A stretch of 64,000 bases of DNA. It comes from Frigoribacterium sp. SL97 (GTDB lineage: Bacteria; Actinomycetota; Actinomycetes; Actinomycetales; Microbacteriaceae). The stretch spans positions 1,116,001 to 1,180,000 of the forward strand of contig NZ_CP113062.1 of NCBI RefSeq assembly GCF_026625765.1, given 5' to 3'. Below are positions 19,148 through 26,994 of the stretch, in pieces. Under the pieces are notes generated by a model. That model had not been told where the DNA came from. It did not search any database and saw only the letters and a list, made by a program, of their open reading frames with translations. A program made the position numbers and the translations under genes. Position 1 is the first letter of the stretch. Each line of letters begins with the position of its first letter.

Positions 19148-20140
19148 ATGAAGGCGGTCCGTTTCGAGCAGTACGGCGACATCGACGAGCTGAAGGTCGA
19201 ACAGGTGGCGAAGCCCGAGGCGGGTGCCGGCCAGGTCGTGGTCGCCGTCAAGGCGGCGGGCCTGAACCCCGGTGAGGCGGCGATCCGCGCCGGACTGATG
19301 CACGACGCGTTCCCCGCGGCGTTCCCGTCGGGGCAGGGGACCGACTTCGCCGGCGTGGTCGACGAGGTCGGTGCGGGGGTCGACGAGTGGACCGTCGGTG
19401 ACGAGGTCGTCGGGTGGGCCAACCGGTCGTCGCACGCCGAGTTCGTCGTCGTCGACCACGACGAACTCGTGGCGAAGCCCGAGAACGTGGCGTGGGAGGT
19501 CGCGGGCAGCATCAGCGTGACCGGACCCACCGCCTACGCCGCGCTGCGTGCCGTGCAGGCCACCGAGGGCGACACGATCGTCGTCTCGGCCGCGGCCGGC
19601 GGCGTCGGCGTGATGGTGTCGCAGCTCGCCGTCCTCGGCGGGCTCACCGTGATCGGCACCGCGAGCGAGCGCAACCACGACTTCCTGCGGCAGCTCGGCG
19701 TCACGCCCGTGGAGTACGGCGACGGCGTCGTCGACCGCATCCGTGAGGCCGCCCCCCAGGGCGTGGACGCGTTCGTGGACTGCTTCGGCCAGGGCAACGT
19801 CGGGTACGCCCTCGAGCTCGGCGTCGCGCCGCAGCGCATCGACACGATCATCGACTTCGCGGCCGTCGAGCAGCACGGCATCAAGGCCGAGGGCAGCGCC
19901 CAGGCGACGTCGCAGGCCGTGCTGTCCGAGCTGCTCGAGCTGATCTCGACCAACAAGATCATGGTGCCGATCGACGGGATCTTCCCCCTCGACGACGTCA
20001 AGGACGCCTACCGCGACCTCGAGGACGGCCACGCCCGGGGCAAGTACGTGCTCGGCATGGACGTCGTCGAGTACCCGGGCGAGCACGCCGGCGAGCGGGC
20101 GGGTTCCGACGACCGCACCGAGGAGCACGACGCGACCTGA
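19148..20140 (+). CDS. Quinone oxidoreductase-like MDR-family NADP-dependent oxidoreductase
   Basis: Zinc-free medium-chain dehydrogenase/reductase, 330 residues: MKAVRFEQYGDIDELKVEQV at the N-terminus, GLNPGEAAIRAG, FPSGQGTDFAGVV, and the nucleotide-binding VSAAAGGVGVMVSQLA. No structural or catalytic zinc cysteines are present, as in quinone oxidoreductases. A C-terminal tail after YVLGMDVVEY is charged and not part of the fold. ATG 19148 has a perfect AGGAGG site; two copies of the dispersed decamer lie in the 93-bp gap before it. A 19-bp perfect inverted repeat follows the gene. Physiological substrate unknown. Confidence 0.85.
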   Translation: MKAVRFEQYGDIDELKVEQVAKPEAGAGQVVVAVKAAGLNPGEAAIRAGLMHDAFPAAFPSGQGTDFAGVVDEVGAGVDEWTVGDEVVGWANRSSHAEFVVVDHDELVAKPENVAWEVAGSISVTGPTAYAALRAVQATEGDTIVVSAAAGGVGVMVSQLAVLGGLTVIGTASERNHDFLRQLGVTPVEYGDGVVDRIREAAPQGVDAFVDCFGQGNVGYALELGVAPQRIDTIIDFAAVEQHGIKAEGSAQATSQAVLSELLELISTNKIMVPIDGIFPLDDVKDAYRDLEDGHARGKYVLGMDVVEYPGEHAGERAGSDDRTEEHDAT

Positions 20141-20146
20141 CCGGTC

Positions 20147-20203
20147 GACGCGACCCGCGCCTCCTCGTCCCCGGCGGCGGACGCAGGAGGCGCGGGTCGC
20201 GTC
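20147..20203 (+). terminator. Perfect 19-bp inverted repeat built from two decamers (probable terminator)
   Basis: Arms 20147-20165 and 20185-20203 are exact reverse complements (GACGCGACCCGCGCCTCCT and its mirror) with a 19-nt loop. It starts 6 nt after the oxidoreductase stop and ends just before the metG promoter. No T-run follows, as is common in high-GC actinobacteria. Confidence 0.55.
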
Positions 20204-20223
20204 ATCACGTCGGTGCCCCCACC

Positions 20224-20229
20224 TAAGAT
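20224..20229 (+). promoter_or_regulatory. Leaderless -10 element of metG
   Basis: TAAGAT ends 7 nt before ATG 20237, selecting this ATG over two upstream in-frame ones. Confidence 0.5.
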
Positions 20230-20236
20230 GGTCCCC

Positions 20237-21805
20237 ATGCCCGCCGGCGACTCCTTCTTCATCGCAACGCCCATCTTCTACGTCAACGACGTGCCGCACA
20301 TCGGTCACGCCTACACCGAGGTCGCAGCCGACGTGCTCGCCCGGTGGCACCGTCAGCGGGGTGACGACGCCTGGCTGCTGACTGGCACCGACGAGCACGG
20401 TCAGAAGATCCTGCGCACGGCCACGAGCCACGGCGTGACCCCGCAGGAGTGGGCCGACAAGCTCGTCACCGAGTCCTGGAAGCCCCTGCTCGAGACCGTC
20501 GACATCGCCAACGACGACTTCATCCGCACGACCGACGCCCGCCACGAGGCCGGCGTGCAGAAGTTCCTGCAGAAGCTCTACGACGACGGCTTCATCTACC
20601 AGGGCGAGTTCGAGGGCTTCTACTGCGTCGGCTGCGAAGAGTACAAGCAGCCGAGCGACCTGGTGCCCGGCACCGGCGCCTACGAGGGCGAGCAGGTCTG
20701 CGCGATCCACAGCATCCCGGTCGAGGTGCTGCAAGAGAGCAACTACTTCTTCCGCATGAGCGACTTCGAGCAGCGACTGCTCGACCTCTACGAGGCCCAG
20801 CCCGACTTCGTGCAGCCCGACTCGGTGCGCAACGAGGTCGTCTCGTTCGTCAAGCAGGGTCTGCGCGACCTGTCGATCTCGCGACAGAGCTTCGACTGGG
20901 GCGTCAAGGTGCCCTGGGACGAGAAGCACGTCGTCTACGTGTGGTTCGACGCCCTGCTCAACTACGTCACGGCCATCGGCTACGGCGTCGACGACGACGA
21001 GTTCCGGCGTCGCTGGCCGGCCGTGCAGCTCGTCGGCAAGGACATCGTGAGGTTCCACGCCGTCATCTGGCCCGCGATGCTCATGGCGGCCGGGCTGCCC
21101 GTCCCCAAGAACGTCTTCGGCCACGGCTGGCTGCTGGTCGGTGGCGAGAAGATGTCGAAGTCGAAGCTCACGGGCATCGCCCCTCAGCAGATCACCGACG
21201 TCTTCGGTGCCGACGCGTTCCGGTACTACTTCATGCGCGCCATCACCTTCGGTCAGGACGGCAACTTCAGCTGGGAAGACATCGCGGCCCGCTACCAGGC
21301 CGAGTTGGCCAACGGGTTCGGCAACCTGGCCTCACGCGTCGTGGCCATGATCACCCGCTACTTCGACGGCACCGTGCCCGTCGCCGGCGACCTCACCGAG
21401 GCCGACCTGGCCGTCCGCGAGACCGAACTGCGGGTCACGGCCGAGGCCGACGCGGCGATCGACCGGTTCGCCATCAACGAGGCGCTCGCGTCCATCTGGC
21501 AACTGGTCGACCAGCTGAACGGGTACATCACCGAGCAAGAGCCCTGGGCCATCGCGAAGGACGAGTCGCAGCGCGAGCGCCTGGCGACGGTCCTCGCCAC
21601 CGCGCTGCGGGGTCTCGGCACCCTCACCGTGCTGCTGTCGCCGTTCATCCCGACGGCCACGCGCACCCTGTGGCAGTCGATCGGGCAGGGCGAGCTGACC
21701 AGCCAGCCCGTCGATCGTGCGGCCGAGTGGTCGAGCGCTCCCGACGTCCAGCCGCTCGCCGCCGGTCTCTTCCCGCGCATCGAACAGCCCGAGCCCGCGG
21801 CATGA
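20237..21805 (+). CDS. metG: Methionyl-tRNA synthetase
   Basis: Class I synthetase charging tRNA-Met; 522 residues, the short form without a C-terminal tRNA-binding EMAP domain. Seen: ITPIFYVND-type start (IATPIFYVNDVP) followed by HIGH (21-24), a single zinc-knuckle half site FYCVGCEEYK...CAIH, and KMSKS (305-309). It opens a tightly coupled run metG-tatD-rsmA (4-bp and 1-bp overlaps), the classic actinobacterial order; the rpf gene found between tatD and ksgA in M. tuberculosis is missing here. Confidence 0.95.
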   Translation: MPAGDSFFIATPIFYVNDVPHIGHAYTEVAADVLARWHRQRGDDAWLLTGTDEHGQKILRTATSHGVTPQEWADKLVTESWKPLLETVDIANDDFIRTTDARHEAGVQKFLQKLYDDGFIYQGEFEGFYCVGCEEYKQPSDLVPGTGAYEGEQVCAIHSIPVEVLQESNYFFRMSDFEQRLLDLYEAQPDFVQPDSVRNEVVSFVKQGLRDLSISRQSFDWGVKVPWDEKHVVYVWFDALLNYVTAIGYGVDDDEFRRRWPAVQLVGKDIVRFHAVIWPAMLMAAGLPVPKNVFGHGWLLVGGEKMSKSKLTGIAPQQITDVFGADAFRYYFMRAITFGQDGNFSWEDIAARYQAELANGFGNLASRVVAMITRYFDGTVPVAGDLTEADLAVRETELRVTAEADAAIDRFAINEALASIWQLVDQLNGYITEQEPWAIAKDESQRERLATVLATALRGLGTLTVLLSPFIPTATRTLWQSIGQGELTSQPVDRAAEWSSAPDVQPLAAGLFPRIEQPEPAA

Positions 21806-22779
21806 GCGACGACACGTCCGGTGGCGGCGGCGCGACCTCCGGGCCGGCCGACGGAGTCCCGGCGACGCACGTCCGCCACCGCTCGTCGGGCGCGGACGGC
21901 CAGAAGCGCGACCTGACCTACCCCGCGCCTCCCCAGCCCCTCGTCGTGCCGGTCTACGACAACCACACGCACCTCGAGATCGCCGACGGCGTCGGAGACG
22001 ACGGCGACGGCCCCCTCGACTACCGCGAGCACCTCGACCGGGCCTCGTCCGTGGGCGTGCGCGGCGTGGTGCAGGTCGGCACCGACCTCGAGACGTCCCG
22101 CTGGTCGGCCGAGATCGCCAGCCGCGAGCCCCGGGTGCTCGCCGCCGTCGCCATCCACCCGAACGAGGCCCCGGCCCTCGCGGCCGCGGGCACCCTCGAC
22201 GAGGCGCTGTCCGAACTGGACGGGCTCGCCGCGAGGCCGCGCGTGCGCGCCGTCGGCGAGACCGGGCTCGACTTCTTCCGCACCGGCGACGACGGTCGGG
22301 CGGCCCAGCTCGAGGCGTTCCGCGGCCACATCGAGATCGCCAAGCGCCACGGCCTGGCCCTGCAGATCCACGACCGCGACGCCCACGACGACGTGGTCGA
22401 CCTGCTGCTCGAGGTGGGCGCTCCCGAACGCACCGTCTTCCACTGCTTCAGCGGCGGGCCCGAGCTGGCGAGCATCCTCGCCGAGAACGGCTGGTACGCG
22501 TCCTTCGCCGGCACGGTGACGTTCAAGAACGCCCAGCCCCTGCGCGACGCCCTCGTGCAGTTGCCGCGCAACCTGATCATGGTCGAGACCGACGCGCCCT
22601 ACCTGACGCCGGTGCCCTACCGCGGTCGCCCCAACGCGCCGTACCTGATCCCCTTCACGCTGCGGTCGATGGCCGAGACGATCGGCACCGACGTGTCCAT
22701 GCTCGCGGCCCAGATCTCGTCGACGACCGAACTGGTCTACGGCAGCTGGGACAGCGAGCCCGTGACGGTCGAGGGCTGA
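21802..22779 (+). CDS. tatD: TatD-family metal-dependent deoxyribonuclease
   Basis: TIM-barrel metallo-hydrolase of 325 residues. Metal ligands are visible in YDNHTHLEI (HxH), GETGLDFFR (Glu), QIHDRDAHDD (first His), FHCFSGG (second His) and ETDAPYL (Asp). Known members are 3'-5' exonucleases acting on DNA and possibly tRNA quality control. The N-terminus carries a roughly 50-residue Gly/Ser-rich, poorly ordered extension that most family members lack; it includes a variant decamer. The ATG overlaps the metG stop as ATGA. Confidence 0.92.
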   Translation: MSDDTSGGGGATSGPADGVPATHVRHRSSGADGQKRDLTYPAPPQPLVVPVYDNHTHLEIADGVGDDGDGPLDYREHLDRASSVGVRGVVQVGTDLETSRWSAEIASREPRVLAAVAIHPNEAPALAAAGTLDEALSELDGLAARPRVRAVGETGLDFFRTGDDGRAAQLEAFRGHIEIAKRHGLALQIHDRDAHDDVVDLLLEVGAPERTVFHCFSGGPELASILAENGWYASFAGTVTFKNAQPLRDALVQLPRNLIMVETDAPYLTPVPYRGRPNAPYLIPFTLRSMAETIGTDVSMLAAQISSTTELVYGSWDSEPVTVEG

Positions 22780-23681
22780 TGTCGCGCGCCACCCTGCTCG
22801 GCCCCGCCGAGATCCGTGACCTCGCCGACCTCCTCGGCGTGCAGCCGACCAAGAAGCTCGGGCAGAACTTCGTCCACGACGCCAACACCGTGCGTCGCAT
22901 CGTCGCCGCGTCGGGTGTCTCGGCGGGCATGACCGTCGTCGAGATCGGCCCCGGGCTCGGCTCCCTGACCCTCGGCCTGCTCGAGGCGGGTGCCAAGGTC
23001 GTGGCCGTCGAGATCGACAAGCGCCTCGCCGAACAGCTGCCGAAGACCGTCGCGCAGCTGCAGCCGGCGGCCGACCTCACCGTCGTCGTCGACGACGCCC
23101 TGCGCGTGACGACCCTGCCCGACGAACCCACCCACCTCGTGGCGAACCTGCCGTACAACGTCAGCGTGCCGGTGCTCCTGCACTTCCTCGAGCACTTCGG
23201 CGGGCTCGAGCACGGGCTCGTCATGGTGCAGTCCGAGGTCGGTCTGCGCCTGGCCGCCGAGCCCGGCTCGAAGGTCTACGGCGGCCCGAGCATCAAGGCG
23301 GCGTGGTACGGCGAGTTCCGGGCCGCGGGCCAGGTCAGCCGCCAGGTGTTCTGGCCCGTGCCGAACGTCGACAGCATCCTCGTCGCGTTCGACCGCAAGC
23401 CGGCCCGCGGCAGCGAGCTCGAGCGTCGGGCGACCTTCGCCCTCGTCGATGCCGCGTTCCAGCAGCGACGCAAGATGCTGCGCCAGTCGCTGTCCTCCCT
23501 CTACGGGTCGTCCGCCGCCGCCTCCGAGGCTCTCGAGCGTGCCGGACTCGCCCCGACCCAGCGGGGAGAGCAGCTCACCGTCGACGACTTCCTCGCCGTG
23601 GCCCGGGTCAGCGACGTCGACGCCCTCGCCGGGGCGTCCGTCGCCGCCGTGCTGCACGCCGACGAGGGCGAGGCCGGCTGA
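22779..23681 (+). CDS. rsmA: 16S rRNA (adenine(1518)-N6/adenine(1519)-N6)-dimethyltransferase
   Basis: KsgA/Dim1 methyltransferase, 300 residues, dimethylating the two adjacent adenosines of helix 45. Signatures: QPTKKLGQNFVHDANTVRRIV at the N-terminus, SAM motif VVEIGPGLGSLTLGLLEAG, acidic VAVEIDKRL and the catalytic NLPYNVSVPVLLHFLE. The ATG overlaps the tatD stop by one base (TGATG), so translation is coupled. Confidence 0.95.
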   Translation: MSRATLLGPAEIRDLADLLGVQPTKKLGQNFVHDANTVRRIVAASGVSAGMTVVEIGPGLGSLTLGLLEAGAKVVAVEIDKRLAEQLPKTVAQLQPAADLTVVVDDALRVTTLPDEPTHLVANLPYNVSVPVLLHFLEHFGGLEHGLVMVQSEVGLRLAAEPGSKVYGGPSIKAAWYGEFRAAGQVSRQVFWPVPNVDSILVAFDRKPARGSELERRATFALVDAAFQQRRKMLRQSLSSLYGSSAAASEALERAGLAPTQRGEQLTVDDFLAVARVSDVDALAGASVAAVLHADEGEAG

Positions 23682-23684
23682 GCC

Positions 23685-24299
23685 GTGCCCCGACGCAAGA
23701 ACGGCCCCGACGGCGCGCCGTCCGGCAGGGCCAGGGGCAGGGACGGTGGCGGTGACGAGCGCGGGCACGGTGAGCAGCGGCTCAGTGACGCCCGGCTCGG
23801 GTCGGGCACCGGACGCGGTGCGGCCGAGTGGTTCGCACGGCTCGACGCCGCGGGGGCGGCGCGACTGTCCCACGAGCAGATCTCGCGCCTCCTGGTCGAC
23901 GAGTTCGAGGTCGTGCCGTGGTGGGCCGAAGGGATCACGGTGCGCTACGAACAAGAACGCGGCGTCGAGCCGCCGGGGCGTCAGCCCGACGGCAGCTACG
24001 CGGTCACCGTCGGCCGCAGCCTGAGGGGTGCACCGCTCGAACTGTTCGACCTCGCCGTCGACCGGTTCGCCCGGTACGCCGGCGGTCCGCCCGAGGTCGT
24101 CGCCCGGTCCGCGACGCGTCCGACCGCCGACTGGACCCTCGCGCACGGGGACACGCTGCGCCTCCAGGTGGTGTCGACCGCCGGTCCGAAGTGCTCGGTG
24201 TCGTTGACGCAGGGCAGCCTGCGCCTGCCCGAACGGGTGCAGCCCGTGAAAGAGGGGTTGACGCGGGCGTTCGGCGTCATGAGTGATCGCCAGAACTGA
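23685..24299 (+). CDS. DUF4287-type protein with C-terminal SRPBCC-like region
   Basis: Protein of 204 residues of unknown function. After a basic, Gly/Arg-rich N-terminal 45 residues, the segment EWFARLDAAGAARLSHEQI...EFEVVPWWAEGITVRYEQERG matches the DUF4287 pattern (residues about 47-95), and the rest (YAVTVGRSLRGAPLELFDLAVD, LRLQVVSTAGPKCSVSLTQGSL) looks like a shortened START/SRPBCC fold. GTG 23685 follows the rsmA stop by 3 nt, so the gene belongs to the metG operon although it is usually not part of it. The decamer occurs at codons for SRLLVD. Confidence 0.6.
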   Translation: MPRRKNGPDGAPSGRARGRDGGGDERGHGEQRLSDARLGSGTGRGAAEWFARLDAAGAARLSHEQISRLLVDEFEVVPWWAEGITVRYEQERGVEPPGRQPDGSYAVTVGRSLRGAPLELFDLAVDRFARYAGGPPEVVARSATRPTADWTLAHGDTLRLQVVSTAGPKCSVSLTQGSLRLPERVQPVKEGLTRAFGVMSDRQN

Positions 24300-24300
24300 C

Positions 24301-24306
24301 TAGGTT
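24301..24306 (+). promoter_or_regulatory. Leaderless -10 element of ispE
   Basis: TAGGTT overlaps nothing upstream except the last base after the preceding stop and ends 6 nt before ATG 24313. Confidence 0.5.
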
Positions 24307-24312
24307 GGACGC

Positions 24313-25251
24313 ATGACGTCCGTGGCCGCCCCGACCGTGGTCCACACGCGTGCGCCGGGCAAGATCAACGTCTTCCTCGCCGTCGGTGACCTGCAGGACG
24401 ACGGTTATCACGACCTCGCGACCGCCTACCAGGCCGTCTCCCTCTACGAGGACGTGCGCGCGCGTCGCGCCGACGACTTCACGGTCAGCGTCACGGGTGG
24501 CCCGTCCATCGACGTGTCGGGCGTGCCGACCGACGGGTCCAACCTGGCGATCAAGGCCGCCCGCCTGCTGGCCGAGACGACCGGCTACACGGGCGGCGTC
24601 GCCCTGACCGTCGACAAGGCGGTGCCCGTGGCCGGCGGCATGGGGGGCGGATCGGCCGACGCCGCCGCGACGCTGCTCGCGTGCGACACGCTCTGGGGAA
24701 CCGGCGTCGGTCGTGACGAACTCCTGCGGCTCTCGGCCCGACTCGGTGCCGACGTCCCGTTCGCCTTCGCCGGGGGCACCGCGATCGGTACCGGTCGCGG
24801 CGACGAGCTCAGCCCGGCCCTGGCGAAGGGGCAGTTCCAGTGGGTCCTGGCCGTGGCCGACGTCGGCCTCTCGACGCCGCGCGTCTACGACGAACTCGAC
24901 GCGCACCGTCTGCGGCACCAGGGCGAGATCCGCTCGGTGCGGCACCCCGTCGTCGACGCCGGCGTCCTGCAGGCACTCCGGGCGGGCGACCCGGGCATGC
25001 TCGCGGACGCCATGCACAACGACCTCCAGGCGCCCGCCCTGCACCTCCAGCCGGGCCTGGCCGACGTCCTCGAGCTCGGTGAGGGCAACGGGGCCCTCGC
25101 GGGCATCGTGTCGGGCTCCGGCCCGACGGTGGCGTTCCTCGCACCCGACCTCGACGGCGCTCTCGAGCTGCAGATCGCGCTGAGCGCAGCCCGTCTCACG
25201 GTCGTCCGCGCCACGGGCCCGGTCCACGGCGCCCGCGTCGTCACCGACTAG
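24313..25251 (+). CDS. ispE: 4-diphosphocytidyl-2-C-methyl-D-erythritol kinase
   Basis: GHMP kinase of the non-mevalonate isoprenoid pathway; phosphorylates CDP-methylerythritol. 312 residues. Seen: HTRAPGKINVFLAVG at the N-terminus, the ATP loop PVAGGMGGGSADAAA (about 103-117), LGADVPFAFAGGTAIGTGRG, and the C-terminal GSGPTVAFL. It has its own leaderless promoter but also follows the metG run closely. A strong bidirectional terminator follows. Confidence 0.95.
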   Translation: MTSVAAPTVVHTRAPGKINVFLAVGDLQDDGYHDLATAYQAVSLYEDVRARRADDFTVSVTGGPSIDVSGVPTDGSNLAIKAARLLAETTGYTGGVALTVDKAVPVAGGMGGGSADAAATLLACDTLWGTGVGRDELLRLSARLGADVPFAFAGGTAIGTGRGDELSPALAKGQFQWVLAVADVGLSTPRVYDELDAHRLRHQGEIRSVRHPVVDAGVLQALRAGDPGMLADAMHNDLQAPALHLQPGLADVLELGEGNGALAGIVSGSGPTVAFLAPDLDGALELQIALSAARLTVVRATGPVHGARVVTD

Positions 25252-25263
25252 GCCCGGGCCCCA

Positions 25264-25311
25264 GGGCGTCGCCGAGCCCCCCCGCGCGCGCAGGGGGGCT
25301 CGGCGACGCCC
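25264..25311. terminator. Bidirectional terminator between ispE and the GT39-like gene
   Basis: Arms 25264-25282 and 25293-25311 form a perfect 19-bp stem (GGGCGTCGCCGAGCCCCCC with its complement) and a 10-nt CG-rich loop. It lies between two convergent stop codons. Confidence 0.75.
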
Positions 25312-25326
25312 CGGGGTCTCGCGGGC

Positions 25327-26994
25327 TCAGCGCTCGTACTTGAGCACGTTCGTGCGGGTGAGGTGCCACTCGTCGGCGACGTGGAAGCCCTTGGCGGCGA
25401 GGTCCGCGGTGACCCGGGGCCTCCAGTCCTGCTTGTCGCTCGTGATCAGCCAGACGACGTCGAGGTCGTCGGTGCGGTCGATGACGTCCTCGAGCGGGTG
25501 CTGGACCTCCCACAGCCCGCCGGTCTCGGCCGCGGGGGTCTCGAGCGTGAAGTCCGACATCCCTTCGAACGCCGCGGGGTACGTGTTCTCGATGATGCGC
25601 GACGTGGCCTTCGGGTGTCGACGCACGGGGCCGAAGACGACGCCTTCGGCCGTCCCGGCCGGTTCGAGCGCCCGTTGCTCGCTCACGAGGTCGGCCACCT
25701 GGTTCCACGCGGCCGAGTCCTTCGCCTCGGGCTGACGCTGACGTTCGTAGGTCGGGGCGGTGAGCACCACGGCGACCAGCAGGACGAGGGCGATCACCCG
25801 CCGCCAAGGGATGGCGGCCACGGCGACGGCCATCATGATCGCGACGGCCGGGGTGCCGAAGGTCAGGTAGCGGGGCGAGTAGAGCGGCTCGGTCACGAGC
25901 GAGACGCCCACGAGGCCGACGGTGGGCACGATCATCCAGGGCAGGACGACCTCGGCCAGTCCCCGGGCACGGGGCACGAGACCGGCGACCACGACGACCA
26001 GGCTGGCGAGCACCAGCATCCAGCCGAAGACGGCGAAACGGTCGTTCTGGTAGAACCACTGCGTCGTCAGCACCTGGTCGATCGTCGCGAAGCTCGGCCG
26101 GTCGAGCCAGCCGACCTGGCCGCTCTGCTCGGACGTGAAGTACACGACGGGCAGGCTCGCGAGTCCGGCGACGGCCGCACCGGCGAACCAGCCGAGGAAC
26201 GAACCGCGTGCTCCGTGCGGTGCGCCGACGAGCGGGGTCGACGCCACGGCGTCCTGCGACGTCGCCACCGACCCCGAGGAGGCGCGGAGCCGGCGCTCGC
26301 GTCGCCACTGCACCAGCATGGTGACGCCGTGCCCCACCACGACGAAGGCGACGTACAGGAAGAAGAGAACCGAGACGACGGCGAGCACGGCGTAGGCGAC
26401 CCACCAGCGGACGGCCGAGGCCCGGGTGCGGGTCTCGCCGACCTGGGCGGTCCGGCGCGAGGCGGTGACGAGGACGAGGGTCAGGGCGACGGCGAACATC
26501 GCCGAGAAGGCGTACGAACGGCCCTCGCCGCCCATCCAGGTCACGCGGGGGATCAGGCAGAACAGCAGGCCCGCCACGACGGCCGTCCGGCGGTCGGCCA
26601 GGGTGCGGGCGAGCACGACCGTGAACGCGGCGGCGAGCCCCGTGACGATCGTGCTGGGCACCCGGAGCGAGATCGGCGAGTACGGGAAGACGTCGAACCA
26701 CAGATGCATGAACGCGTAGTACGTGGCGTGCACCAGGTCGACGGTCTGGACCATCTGCCAGAGCTGGCCCCAGCTGCGCGTCGCCGAGATGACCGTCGCG
26801 GCCTCGTCGTACCAGACGGACGGCACCCAGAGGAAGGCGCCCGACAGCAACGCGGCGAGCAGGCCGACGAGCACGGCGTCGAGATGACGCCAGTGCCGGA
26901 GGCGCGTGAGGGCCGTGCTGCGGCCGGTCCCGGGCGTCGTGGATACAGTGGGCGCGGTCGATCGACCGTCGGCCGGATGCAGGAGGTTCGTCAT
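25327..26994 (-). CDS. Polytopic membrane glycosyltransferase (GT39/ArnT-like)
   Basis: GT-C-fold membrane glycosyltransferase, 555 residues with about 11-12 hydrophobic helices. The first periplasmic loop has VWYDEAATVISATRSW, the DE pair typical of polyprenyl-phosphate-sugar-dependent enzymes, followed by GGEGRSYAF in the next loop. Donor and acceptor are unknown; a polyprenyl-phospho-mannose or -arabinose donor would fit the family. ATG 26994 has GAGAGGGGGAAG before it. The ATG shares the tetranucleotide CATG with the start of the divergent moeB-like gene, an exceptionally tight arrangement. A cytoplasmic loop (RASSGSVATS) contains the dispersed decamer. Confidence 0.8.
   Translation of the reverse strand: MTNLLHPADGRSTAPTVSTTPGTGRSTALTRLRHWRHLDAVLVGLLAALLSGAFLWVPSVWYDEAATVISATRSWGQLWQMVQTVDLVHATYYAFMHLWFDVFPYSPISLRVPSTIVTGLAAAFTVVLARTLADRRTAVVAGLLFCLIPRVTWMGGEGRSYAFSAMFAVALTLVLVTASRRTAQVGETRTRASAVRWWVAYAVLAVVSVLFFLYVAFVVVGHGVTMLVQWRRERRLRASSGSVATSQDAVASTPLVGAPHGARGSFLGWFAGAAVAGLASLPVVYFTSEQSGQVGWLDRPSFATIDQVLTTQWFYQNDRFAVFGWMLVLASLVVVVAGLVPRARGLAEVVLPWMIVPTVGLVGVSLVTEPLYSPRYLTFGTPAVAIMMAVAVAAIPWRRVIALVLLVAVVLTAPTYERQRQPEAKDSAAWNQVADLVSEQRALEPAGTAEGVVFGPVRRHPKATSRIIENTYPAAFEGMSDFTLETPAAETGGLWEVQHPLEDVIDRTDDLDVVWLITSDKQDWRPRVTADLAAKGFHVADEWHLTRTNVLKYER

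Noticed and set aside
16331..21124. Minus-strand open frame of almost 1600 codons across pmt, rsmI, the oxidoreductase and metG
   Set aside because: Crosses several well-supported genes on both strands and has no recognisable motif.
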